Assembly: GCA_023101725.1 (NCBI GenBank)
Contig: JALJCO010003425.1
Coordinates: 347,501-411,500, forward strand
Source: Atherinomorus stipes
Taxonomy: Eukaryota; Chordata; Actinopteri; Atheriniformes; Atherinidae
Length of the DNA stretch: 64,000 nucleotides
Direction of reading: 5' to 3'
A model generated the notes under the pieces. The model made no database searches, was not told the DNA's origin, and saw nothing but the letters and a program-made list of their open reading frames with translations. Numbering within the stretch: position 1 is the first letter of the stretch; every line of letters starts with the position of its first letter. Positions 33,324 through 44,326 of the stretch are shown here, in pieces. A program made the translations under genes and the position numbers.

Positions 33324-34362
33324 TCAGTGTGAAAAATAGGCACACAGTGCATTTCTGATATGGCGACCATGTTGGGCCTGATGGAAGTTTTCATCACCAG
33401 GTTGTTCATCGTCTTCAGGATCCCTCGTCTTCCCATTGCTCGTTGTGTATTTCACAATAGTTATGTAAAACACAGCAGGCTGTGATAATGTGGCTGACCA
33501 GTGTAATGTGTGCATCACACCTTTTGAGGAGACATCTCCATCTACCCTTCAGTCGTCCGAAGGCTCTCTCTACAGTCATCCTTGCCTGACTGAGTCGATG
33601 GTTGAACAGCACTTCTGCTGGTGTGACTCCTCTCCCTCTGGAAATGGCTTGAGGAGCCAAGGAAGAAGTGGGTAAGCTACATCACCGAGGACAACCAGGG
33701 GCAGATCCACACCTTCAAATTGCTCAGTCCACCCTGGAAACAACGAGCCACTCTGACCCCGACGATACAGAGCAGAGTTTGCAAAAACTCTGGCATCGTG
33801 GACTTTACCTGGCCAGCCAACATTTATGTCCCAGAATTTCAGTTTGTGGTCAACTACACCCTGCAACAGGACCGAATAGAATCCTTTCCTGTTGTAATAA
33901 TCTGCAGGGTGATCTGCTGGTGCCAAGATGCCAATGTGGGTCCCGTCTATTGCTCCTGCAACCTGTGGGAACCTCCATTTATCTCGGTAGCCCTGGACAA
34001 TCACCTTCAGCTCCACGTCAGATGGGGTCTTGATGTAGTGGCGTTTCATTTCCCAGCTTATGGCTGTCACAACTTCTTGAGTAATTTGACAAGCAGTGGA
34101 CATGCCAACACCAAACAAATGTGAGATTGATCTGTATTCAAGATTGGTTGCCAAACGCCACAGACATATTGCCACCCGAAGATCTACAGGGACAGGGTGT
34201 CTGTATCTTGTACTCTGGCGTGTCAAACTAGGCCGCAGGATGTTACATAGGTGCTGAAAGGTCACTGTTTTCATCCTGAAGTTGAGCTGCCAGTCTGTGT
34301 CGTTCCAGTTCTCACTGAACAGTTGCCACCAACTACGGGGACGTGGATTGACCCACATGCTC
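33324..34362 (-). pseudogene. Harbinger transposase 1 (HARBI1-type DDE), frameshifted
   Basis: The coding exon starts after a good acceptor (TTTCTCTCAACAG) at 34362 on the minus strand, just before MWVNPRPRSWW; an upstream exon is expected near 34430-34500 but was not identified. In order: an HTH-like N-terminal part, first catalytic Asp in VAGAIDGTHIGI (about 33946), a DHKLKFWDINVGWPGKVHDA block, second Asp in [12 protein letters not shown] (about 33681), and the Glu in [14 protein letters not shown] (about 33568). The nuclease cuts and inserts the element at a 3-bp target. Two single-base frameshifts occur: one in the GA-rich stretch 33625-33645 between second Asp and Glu, and one near 33418-33422 just before the C-terminal IRNALCAYFSH. 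All three acidic residues survive, so decay looks recent or partly technical. Confidence 0.85.
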
Positions 34363-34429
34363 CTGTTGAGAGAAATCACATTAGATAAATACATATTATA
34401 GTGAAAGTACAGTTTAATTATTTTCAATA

Positions 34430-35100
34430 TACCCTACTGTTCGCAGTAAGGAAGGAAAGAAGAACTCGCTCGCATAACTAAGCATACGTTTTAACAAAGA
34501 GCTTTTCAAGAAGAAGACGTGTCACACTGATTAGATCTGAAATCCAAACATATGAACTGTTTTTTTCAGCATGAAATCACTTTCAGTAACTATCAGCTTA
34601 TTTATTCCCTTTTTTAATGTTAATAATTCACACCATGAACTAATTATCTGGTTCTTTTACCAAAAGGCAGAACAGTAGTCGTAGGCACTTTGTTTTTGTT
34701 TTTTTTAATTACATGATGTTTACTGCACTGCTTTAACTGTTCAGTACAGTTTTGATCAGTGTGTTTAGTTATGATTTTATCCTTTTGGCATGAATGTTTA
34801 AAATCAGCAGATATTAATGCATTAATGCAGTATGAACAGTGATGTTTAATGCAGACACACAATCATCTTATGAATGTGATCATATGCATCAAAGCATTGA
34901 TTCAAGGCGAAGGTAAAATATCCAGATATTGTGTATGGTGACATACCATAAAAATATCTGGATATCACTAAAAGGCGATATCGCCCAGTCCTACTTCCGG
35001 TCTGTATAAACTATTTCCAGACACTCCCTACCAGTGGGGGGCAGTAATGCACCTAATTGTTGTGTGTCAACCACAGTCTTTGGTGCAAATTTGGACTCAT
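34430..35100. other. Unassigned DNA with a hairpin
   Basis: A ~50-bp hairpin at about 34915-34966 has arms ATATCCAGATATTGTGTATG and the near-inverse ending ATATCTGGATAT. It is followed by GGCGATATCGCCCAG, typical of a small dispersed element. The direct repeat TTCCGGTCTGTATAAACT at about 34996 echoes TTCCGGTCCATATAAACT at about 28965. No gene was seen. Confidence 0.5.
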
Positions 35101-35102
35101 TA

Positions 35103-35215
35103 TTACTCCTCTGCATCTTTAAAAACAGTTTATCCCATTAATTGATTAATCGATCGATTACAGGGTAGATTAATCGACTATTAAAATTATTGCTAGCTGC
35201 AGCTCTACTTCTGAG
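35103..35215 (-). mobile_element. hAT-type MITE fragment
   Basis: Read on the minus strand it begins TAGAGCTGCAGCTAGCAATA followed by alternating ATTAATCGA motifs. This resembles a very common fish non-autonomous hAT family with TAGRGCTGCA ends. Only one terminus is present and no target duplication can be shown. Confidence 0.5.
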
Positions 35216-35620
35216 CAATGGTGAATCCACAATTTTTCCAACTAACTGCATGTTAAGCTGCAATGATGTGTCTACAGATAGCCACTGAACTTTACTGTTC
35301 ATCAGAAAAGTATCATTGGTATGAGCAGTGACATTTATACACTTAAAAATATGGTTTCTAAACAGAGCGCACAGATTGTTCTGTGGTGGAAAGTTTATTT
35401 AAAATACAAACTTTACAGGAGCAGAACATGGTGCATGATAAGACAGCACAAAAACAAGAAGCCTGACCGCCATGATGAATCACAGACATGCAGATCTGAG
35501 CACGTCACACATCTACAAGATGGCGGTTCTGATTACATGTAGAGTCACATGGAAATACCAGATCAGAATAGATCGTTTTAACATTACATGGAATAGATAA
35601 TGATGATCGGTCTTATTTCA

Positions 35621-36835
35621 AAATGAAGTGTTCCAGTACCCACTCTTAGCCCTACACCCCTGTATGAAGTGTTCCAGTACCCCCCTAAGCCCTACACCCC
35701 TGTATGAAGTGTCCCAGTACCCCCCTAAGCACTACACCCCAGTATGAAGTGTCCCAGAATCCCCCTAAGCCCTACACCCCTGTATGAAGTGTCACAGTAC
35801 TCACCCTAAGCCCTACACCCCTGTATGAAGTGTCCCAGTACCCACCCTAAGCCCTACACCCCTGTATGAAGTGTCCCAGTACCCACCCTAAGCCCTACAC
35901 CCCTGTATGAAGTGTCCCAGTACCCACCCTAAGCCCTACACCCCTGTATGAAGTGTCCCAGAATCCCCCCTAAGCCCTACACCCCTGTATGAAGTGTCCC
36001 AGAATCCCCCCTAAGCCCTACACCCCTGTATGAAGTGTCCCAGAATCCCCCCTAAGCCCTACACCCCTGTATGAAGTGTCCCAGAATCCCCCCTAAGCCC
36101 TACACCCCTGTATGAAGTGTCCCAGAATCCCCCCTAAGCCCTACACCCCCTGTATGAAGTGTTCTAGTACCCCCCCTAAGCCCTACACCCCTGTATGAAG
36201 TGTCACAGTACTCACCCTAAACCCTACACCCCTGTATGAAGTGTCCCAGAATCCCCCTAAGCCCTACACCCCTGTATGAAGTGTCACAGTACTCACCCTA
36301 AACCCTACACCCCTGTATGAAGTGTCACAGTACTCACCCTAAGCCCTACACCCCTGTATGAAGTGTTCTAGTACCCCCCCCTAAGCCCTACACCCCTGTA
36401 TGAAGTGTCACAGTACTCACCCTAAACCCTACACCCCTGTATGAAGTGTCCCAGTACCCACCCTAAGCCCTACACCCCTGTATGAAGTGTTCTAGTACCC
36501 CCCTAAGCCCTACACCCCTGTATGAAGTGTCACAGTACTCACCCTAAACCCTACACCCCTGTATGAAGTGTCCCAGTACCCCCCTAAGCCCTACACCCCT
36601 GTATGAAGTGTCCCAGTACCCCCCCTAAGCCCTACACCCCTGTATGAAGTGTCCCAGAATCCCCCCTAAGCCCTACACCCCTGTATGAAGTGTCCCAGTA
36701 CCCCCCTAAGCCCTACACCCCTGTATGAAGTGTCCCAGAATCCCCCCTAAGCCCTACACCCCTGTATGAAGTGTCCTAGTACCCCCCTAAGCTCTACACC
36801 CCTGTATGAAGTGTCCCAGTACCCACCTAAAGACT
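35621..36835. repeat. satA minisatellite, copy 1 part 1 (~31 units of 38-41 bp)
   Basis: The unit contains CCCTAAGCCCTACACCCCTG followed by TATGAAGTGTCCCAGTACCC. Variants are CCCAGAATCC, TCACAGTACTCA and TTCTAGTACCC; length varies mainly in the C-run. The minus strand of each unit has four or more G-runs with 4-nt loops (GGGG-TGTA-GGG-CTTA-GGGGG-TACT-GGG), a standard G-quadruplex motif. Identical neighbours in blocks suggest recent local amplification. Confidence 0.95.
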
Positions 36836-37486
36836 GTATATTACTGGACGTAGCTTCCGGTCTCTTCTGAATAGAGAAATGTGGAGCCAGTTGGGCGTGT
36901 CTTACCGTCGCCATTTTGCCGTGTCATGTACGTCGTCACTCCAGGAAAATACTAAAATGGGCACAGCGCGGCCGCGGGGCAAATGATTGACAGCTGGCGT
37001 ACTGTGGGCTAAACGCTAACTGAGCTAACACGAAACTAAGAGGAGCTAACAAAGATAAGCCCCCTAAGCGGCATGGTTAAGGTAAGACATGCTTAGACTT
37101 GCAATTCGCTGACTAAACACCTCCGTTGTGCGATTCAGTAACAAACTGAGACCTTATTGAGAGCAAAGAAGGAGCTAACTAGGAGCCTCCGGTCGGCAGG
37201 CGGAGCTTCCGGTCTGCCGCATGTCAATCATAAGGACACGCCCTTAATTATGTGTAATTTGAAGAATAAATAACATCTAAACGAATGAGTTATAAAAAAA
37301 TTCACCCCCCTCACAGTTGACATGAAGGTAAACTTGACCTAATAAACCTAAAATGATTTTTTGAACCAGGCTGTAAACCTGTTTATTTCTGCTGTGAAGA
37401 TGGCGTTTTTAACATGGGAGTCTATGGGGATTTGCTCGCTCTTGGAGCCAGCCCCTAACGGATGAAGGGAATATTACAGAAAATGT
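36836..37486. mobile_element. ~650-bp dispersed element interrupting satA
   Basis: Non-satellite DNA splits the array at GACTGTATATTACTGGACGT (left) and resumes after about 37486. It contains AACATGGGAGTCTATGGGGA and TTGGAGCCAGCCCCTAA, sequences I associate with a common fish non-autonomous DNA element. A clean target duplication is not resolvable in the C-rich repeat. Confidence 0.6.
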
Positions 37487-38045
37487 CACCCCCCCCTAAG
37501 CCCTACACCCCTGTATGAAGTGCCCCAGGACCCCCTAAGCCCTACACCCCCTGTATGAAGTGCCCCAGGACCCCCTAAGCCCTACACCCCTGTATGAAGT
37601 GCCCCAGTACCCCCTAAGCCCTACACCCCTGTATGAAGTGTCCCAGTACCCCCCCTAAACCCTACACCCTTGTATGAAGTGTCCCAGAACCCCCTAAACC
37701 CTCCACCCCTGTATGAAGTGTCCCAGTATCCCCCCTAACCCCTACACCCCTGTATGAAGTGTCCCAGAATCCCCCCTAAGCCCTACACCCCTGTATGAAG
37801 TGTCACAGTACTCACCCTAAGCCCTACACCCCTGTATGAAGTGTCCCAGTACCCCCCTAAGCCCTACACCCCTGTATGAAGTGCCCCAGTACCCCCCTAA
37901 TCCCACCACCCCTGTATGAAGTGTCCCAGAATCCCCCTAAGCCCTACACCCCCTGTATGAAGTGTCCCAGTACCCATCCTAAGCCCTACACCCCTGTATG
38001 AAGTGTCCCAGTACCCATCCTAAGCCCTACACCCCTGTATGAAGT
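37487..38045. repeat. satA minisatellite, copy 1 part 2 (~14 units)
   Basis: Same unit as at 35621-36835, with more CCCCAGGACCC and CCACCCCTGT variants near the start. It ends in TGTATGAAGTGCACATTCAG, the same junction as in the second copy at about 43488. Confidence 0.95.
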
Positions 38046-38553
38046 GCACATTCAGGGCTGAATGTGCAGGTTAGTGCGTGAAAATGGCAGAACTGGGACG
38101 GTGATGTTTCCTCCATCGTTTCATATCATCGCTTCCAAACTCAGCCTCATTTCTGTTCCTGGTGACGTGACGTCATTTTCAGACATAAACAGAATAAAGT
38201 TTATTTGATCTGTTCTTGTAAAATCTATGTTTTAAATCCACACATGTTTGATGAATAAATAAATGAATGACTGAACTAATTTCTGTAGGTGTCTGTATAA
38301 TGTCACCAGTACAGGCTAAACAACTGTTAATTCTTATCTAATGTATAATAATGATTAAATTGTCGCTCTGAGACTGTTATTGTTAAAATGTCCATAAAAA
38401 CATGTCTGTCTGGTTCCCATCCCTGCTCTGGATGGAGGCGGATGCTTCTTCTTCTGCTCCCTCCCTCTCCCATTTTCCCTGCTGCTCTCCTGTCTGGTCG
38501 ATTCTCTGATCCTCTATCTGCATCACTTCCTGAATCTCGACAATAACTATGAT
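38046..38553. repeat. Duplicated ~508-bp flank, copy 1
   Basis: Nearly identical to 43489-44008: it shares GCACATTCAGGGCTGAATGT at the start and AATAACTAT at the end, with only scattered substitutions. Copy 2 has a 12-bp local expansion of ATGTCCAT near 43840-43855. No gene in it. Confidence 0.92.
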
Positions 38554-38564
38554 GGATCAGGGGT

Positions 38565-38735
38565 CTGTTTCACGAAGCAGGTTTAATGAAACCCTGAGAT
38601 GTGTAACCCTGAAATCAGGGAAACTGAGTTTTCCGTAACACAAAGGTAGGTAACGGCCCAGGGAAAGAGGACGAACTCTGTCTGTTACCATGGTAACAAG
38701 CTCTCTGAAACTAACCTGGTTTGGAGCAGGTTAAT
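38565..38735. mobile_element. Harbinger-type MITE remnant
   Basis: It starts GGGTCTGTTTCACGAAGCAG and contains TTACCATGGTAAC, features of a very common fish MITE group with CTGTTTCACGAAGC ends. The opposite terminus is partial (ACCTGGTTTGGAGCAGGTTA). It separates the satA flank from satB in copy 1 and is not seen in copy 2. Confidence 0.5.
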
Positions 38736-38865
38736 GTGGAGAAAGCTTGAGTTTCTCGCTGTCTCCGCCCACTTTCAGCCACACTCACCATTTCATTTCC
38801 TTGTTGAGTCATTCATCAGTGGTGTGTTTAATCTGCTGCCGTCTCCAATTAAGCATGATCAAATA

Positions 38866-40712
38866 AATCAGAGTCTGTAGGTTACAGACTGAAACATGAT
38901 AAATAAATCAGAGTCTGTAGGTTACAGACTGAAACATGATAAATAAATCAGAGTCTGTAGGTTACAGACTCAAACATGATAAATAAATCAGTCTGTAGGT
39001 TACAGACTGAAACATGATAAATGAATCAGAGTCTGTAGGTTACAGACTGAAACATGATAAATAAATCAGAGTCTGTAGGTTACAGACTCAAACATGATAA
39101 ATAAATCAGTCTGTAGGTTACAGACTGAAACATGATAAATAAACCAGAGTCTGTAGATTACAGACTGAAACATGATAAATAAATCAGAATCTGTAGGTTA
39201 CAGACTCAAACATGATAAATAAATCAGTCTGTAGATTACAGACTGATTTATTTATCATGTTTCAGTCTGTAGGTTACAGACTGAAACATGATAAATAAAT
39301 CAGAATCTGTAGGTTACAGACTGAAACATGATAAATAAATCAGAATCTGTAGGTTACAGACTCAAACATGATAAATAAATCAGTCTGTAGATTACAGACT
39401 GAAACATGATAAATAAATCAGAATCTGTAGGTTACAGACTGAAACATGATAAATAAATCAGAATCTGTAGGTTACAGACTCAAACATGATAAATAAATCA
39501 GAATCTGTAGGTTACAGACTGAAACATGATAAATAAATCAGAGTCTGTAGGTTACAGACTGAAACATGATAAATAAATCAGAGTCTGTAGATTACAGACT
39601 GAAACATGATAAATAAATCAGAATCTGTAGGTTACAGACTGAAACATGATAAATAAATCAGTCTGTAGGTTATAGACTGAAACATGATAAATAAATCAGA
39701 ATCTGTAGGTTACAGACTGAAACATGATAAATAAATCAGAGTCTGTAGGTTACAGACTGAAACATGATAAATAAATCAGAGTCTGTAGGTTACAGACTGA
39801 AACATGATAAATAAATCAGAGTCTGTAGGTTACAGACTGAAACATGATAAATAAATCAGAATCTGTAGGTTACAGACTGAAACATGATAAATAAATCAGA
39901 GTCTGTAGGTTACAGACTGAAACATGATAAATAAATCAGAGTCTGTAGGTTACAGACTGAAACATGATAAATAAATCAGAATCTGTAGGTTACAGACTGA
40001 AACATGATAAATAAATCAGAATCTGTAGGTTACAGACTGAAACATGATAAATAAATCAGAATCTGTAGGTTACAGACTGAAACATGATAAATAAATCAGT
40101 CTGTAGGTAACAGACTGAAACATGATAAATGAATCAGAGTCTGTAGGTTACAGACTGAAACATGATAAATAAATCAGAGTCTGTAGGTTAAAGACTGAAA
40201 CATGATAAATAAATCAGAGTCTGTAGGTTACAGACTGAAACATAATAAATAAATCAGAGTCTGTAGGTTACAGACTGAAACATGATAAATAAATCAGAGT
40301 CTGTAGGTTAAAGACTGAAACATGATAAATAAATCAGAGTCGGTAGGTTACAGACTGAAACATGATAAATAAATCAGAGTCTGTAGGTTACAGACTGAAA
40401 CATGATAAATAAATCAGTCTGTAGGTTACAGACTGAAACATGATAAATAAATCAGAGTCTGTAGGTTACAGACTGAAACATGATAAATAAATCAGAGTCT
40501 GTAGGTTAAAGACTGAAACATGATAAATAAATCAGAGTCTGTAGGTTACAGACTGAAACATGATAAATGAATCAGAATCTGTAGGTTACAGACTGAAACA
40601 TGATAAATAAATCAGTCTGTAGGTTACAGACTGAAACATGATAAATAAATCAGAGTCTGTAGGTTACAGACTGAAACATGATAAATAAATCAGTCTGTAG
40701 GTTAAAGACGAG
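38866..40712. repeat. satB hairpin minisatellite, copy 1 (~47 units, 37 or 40 bp)
   Basis: The 40-bp unit is AAATAAATCAGAGTCTGTAG followed by GTTACAGACTGAAACATGAT; the 37-bp variant lacks GAG after ATCA. Each unit contains GTCTGTAGGTTACAGAC, a perfect 7-bp stem with a GGT loop, which grows to a 10-bp stem in the 37-bp variant. One unit at about 39236-39262 is inverted. The left flank (from about 38737, GTGGAGAAAGCTTGAGTTTC) and right flank (to about 40848) are shared with the array at 55417-58700. Confidence 0.95.
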
Positions 40713-40849
40713 CTCTTTCTATCAGGATTTCATGGATGAAGATGCAATATGACTGCAGAGAGTTAAGCATTCAGAGATCGTCATCAGGCCACGGATAGAA
40801 GTTTCATTTCCCCACAGTTGTAATTTTTTGGCATTATAGTTTCATATAT

Positions 40850-42322
40850 TACAGAATTCACGTATTTGCAGCTTTTCGCGTAGTTTTGAGGGGAAAGCCA
40901 TACCAGCGTATTTAGATGTCAAATTGCGTACCTGATATGCAAAATGCGTCCATGTTGGCAGGTCTGATAAAAATGAATCTTTAAGATGAGAAGTTTTTGA
41001 ATATTACAAAGACAATATACTTCTCTGTGACCTCTCTATTTGTTAATGACGGCCGAGTGGAAGTAATAAGCACCAGCCAGGGCTGCAGATGATTACTTTT
41101 ATTTATTCATTCATTTAAATATTGCAGACTTGCAGCAGCATCCCTGCAGTGGTGGTGCCACAGCTGAGGGATCAGACATGACCAGCTCTTAAAAACGGCA
41201 TCAACATGTCGTTGTTTTGGATGCTGGGTGATGAGTTATGTCTTCTAAGCTAAAAATGTTGGATATATAAATCGGAAATACATTCAGTTGTTATGATGCA
41301 GGGAGAAAAACAGATCTTCAGCTTTCCCTTGTGACTATTTCATGGTTTTGTGGGATGAAACTCAAATAAATGACAGTTTGAAAGCACAGCAGGACCGAAC
41401 CATCAGGGATCCACTGATTGTGTTCTGTATTTAATGAGACTTGTGATTGTTCTCTTAGTCATTTAATCACAAACAGTTTGAACAGTTATTTAAATAAACT
41501 GAAATATGAGAGGAGGGGGAACAACAAAAGCATTTGCTTTGGGTGACCTGAACAGAGGCGAAGAGGAAAGAGGAAGGCGGTGAGAACGAGGCCAGGAATG
41601 AAAGGACGTTGCCTCAGCTTTTATTGACTGATGAAATACATTTTTTGCTGCACCCTCATGGGCATGTGCAGCGGGGGTTCGGAGGTGAGGAGTGCAGGCA
41701 GAACCTGTTTTAAAATAAACTGTAATATATTATGAATCCAAGGCAAATGATGGAGGCCCTCATGTGACATTCATCGTTTAATGTGCATGACCTTGTGGGT
41801 CAGTGCGACCGGGAGAGTTTTATGTTTTATACTTTCTGTGCAACATCCCTTTGTTTCAAACTACTGCAGACGCTTGATAGTATGAAACCATATCAGGCTG
41901 AGAGATAAAGGATCACACAGAGGGAACCCTGAAAAATGAACTCATGAATAACAAATTCCTTCTTTTTACCCTCCATTTCTGTTTTTCATAGTGTTGAATG
42001 AAAGCGGAGCAGCGAGCAAAGCTGCAGCCAGAAAAAGAATGTCAGAGAAGGATAATCAGATAGTGGCAGCCAGCGTCTGATTGGTTTAATATTCAGCTTT
42101 AATCACTGAGAACGCTGACTTCATTATTTAGACATTTCATTCTTTTCTTTGTAGTTACAGCTTCAGAAACACCAAACTTTGGGACGTGTGTAATTAATGG
42201 ACTCTAGTCTGTGCTCTGGATTCAGAGGCAGACTGCATTTGTGTGTGTGTGTTTGTAGAAAGGGCTTATCAAAGACTCACGTCACAAACTAATATTATGA
42301 TGCTTCACCATGAAAAAAAGCC
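40850..42322. other. Unique spacer between the duplicated blocks
   Basis: About 1.5 kb of single-copy-looking DNA between copy 1 and copy 2 of the satA/satB block. No domain-bearing frame, RNA or transposon terminus was recognised. It includes a short (GT)n at about 42239-42252. Confidence 0.5.
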
Positions 42323-43488
42323 GATTCAAAGGTCCTGTTCCAACACCCACCCTAAACCCTCCACCCCTGTATGAAGTGTCCCAGTACCCCCCCTAAATCC
42401 TACACCTCTGTATGAAGTGTCCCAGTACCCCCCCTAAACCCTCCACCCCTGCATGAAGTGTCCCAGTACCCCCCTAAACCCTCCACCCCTGTATGAAGTG
42501 TCCCAGTACCCACCCTAAACCCACCACCCCTGTATGAAGTGTCCCAGTACCCACCCTAAACCCTACACCCCTGTATGAAGTGTCCCAGTACCCATCCTAA
42601 GCCCTACACCCCTGTATGAAGTGTCCCAGTACCCACCCTAAACCCTACACCCCTGTATGAAGTGTCCCAGTACCCACCCTAAACCCTACACCCCTGTATG
42701 AAGTGTCCCAGTACCCACCCTAAACCCACCACCCCTGTATGAAGTGTCCCAGTACCCACCCAAAACCCACCACCCCTGTATGAAGTGTCCCAGTACCCAC
42801 CCTAAACCCACCACCCCTGTATGAAGTGTCCCAGTACCCACCCCTAAACCCACCACCCCTGTATGAAGTGTCACAGTACCCACCCCTAAACCCTACACCC
42901 CTGTATGAAGTGTCCCAGTACCCACCCTAAACCCACCACCCCTGTATGAAGCGTCTCAGTACCCACCCTAAACCCTACACCCCTGTATGAAGTGTCCCAG
43001 TACCCACCCTAAACCCACCACCCCTGTATGAAGCGTCTCAGTACCCACCCTAAACCCTACACCCCTGCATGAAGTGTCCCAGTACCCATCCTAAGCCCTA
43101 CACCCCTGTATGAAGTGTCCCAGTACCCACCCTAAACCCTCCACCCCTGTATGAAGTGTCCCAGTACCCACCCTAAACCCACCACCCCTGTATGAAGTGT
43201 CCCAGTACCCACCCTAAACCCACCACCCCTGTATGAAGTGTCCCAGTACCCCCCCTAAACCCACCACCCCTGTATGAAGTGTCCCAGTACCCACCCTAAA
43301 CCCTACACCCCTGTATGAAGTGTCCCAGTACCCACCCTAAACCCACCACCCCTGTATGAAGTGTCCCAGTACCCACCCTAAACCCTACACCCCTGTATGA
43401 AGTGTCCCAGTACCCATCCTAAGCCCTACACCCCTGTATGAAGTGTCCCAGTACCCATCCTAAGCCCTACACCCCTGTATGAAGTGCA
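42323..43488. repeat. satA minisatellite, copy 2 (~30 units)
   Basis: Same unit as copy 1, but dominated by CCCTAAACCC and CCACCACCCCTGTATGAAG variants, so the two arrays have homogenised separately. Several units carry the double CCCTAAACCCTA, close to the telomere-like hexamer. G-quadruplex potential on the minus strand is retained. The open minus-strand frame here is a by-product of the unit length. Confidence 0.95.
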
Positions 43489-44008
43489 CATTCAGGGCTG
43501 AATGTGCAGGTTAGTGCGTGAAAACGGCAGAACTAGGACGGTGATGTTTCCTCCATCGTTTCATATCATCGCTTCCAAACTCAGCCTCATTTCTGTTCCT
43601 GGTGACGTGACGTCATTTTCAGACATAAACAGAATAAAGTTTATTTCATCTGTTCTTGTAAAATATATGTTTTAAATCCACACGTGTTTGATGAATAAAT
43701 AAATGAATGACTGAACTAATTTCTGTAGGTGTCTGTATAATGTCACCCGTACAGGCTAAACAACTGTTAATTCTTATCTAATGTATAATAATGATTAAAT
43801 TGTCGCTCTGTGACTGTTATTGTTAAAATGTCCATAAATGTCCACATGTCCATAAAAACATGTCTGTCTGGTTCCCATCCCTGCTCTGGATGGAGGCGGA
43901 TGCTTCTTCTTCTGCTCCCTCCCTCTCCCATTTTCCCTGCTGCTCTCCTGTCTGGTCGATTCTCTGAGCCTCTATCTGCATCACTTCCTGAATCTCAACA
44001 ATAACTAT
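43489..44008. repeat. Duplicated ~520-bp flank, copy 2
   Basis: Paralogue of 38046-38553. Similarity stops after AATAACTAT at 44008, where Harbinger module 2 begins. Confidence 0.92.
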
Positions 44009-44140
44009 AGCTACGTTTACATGTGCAAAATTTCCCCGATCCGATCCAAACCTTGGTTGATCGGAAATTCAAAATCTCCGTTTACATGGACACTTAATTA
44101 AATGATCCGATCATGACGTGTGTATACATGTACCAAGCGT
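44009..44140. mobile_element. Left terminal region of Harbinger module 2
   Basis: It begins AGCTACGTTTACATGTGCAA at the exact point where copy 2 stops matching copy 1. GTTTACATGGACAC and repeated GATCCGATC motifs follow as subterminal repeats. The right terminus is not found: the element is cut off in the (TA)n tract at about 55138. Confidence 0.6.
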
Positions 44141-44326
44141 TGGATCAGATTAAATCTTTTAAGCATGCGCAGAACTGTGTACTTCCGCTTTAGCAGTAGA
44201 AGAAGAAACCGGCTTTTTGTAAACAAACTAGTACTTGTCCGCAATTCCTCAACTTTAGCTACTCTTTGTGCCTTCCCCTCACTTCTTTTTCTTCAGTCGT
44301 GTTTGTTGATGTCGTTTTTTTCCATT

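Noticed and set aside
36841..37486. Possible protein-coding host exon between satA parts
   Set aside because: No open frame of note. Its sequence matches what I know as a dispersed non-coding fish element.
42686..42883. Minus-strand frame over satA
   Set aside because: Frame opened by the satellite unit length; no start context or domain.
35621..43488. Interstitial telomere array
   Set aside because: CCCTAA-like motifs occur once or twice per 40-bp unit embedded in unrelated sequence, so it is not a telomeric repeat array.
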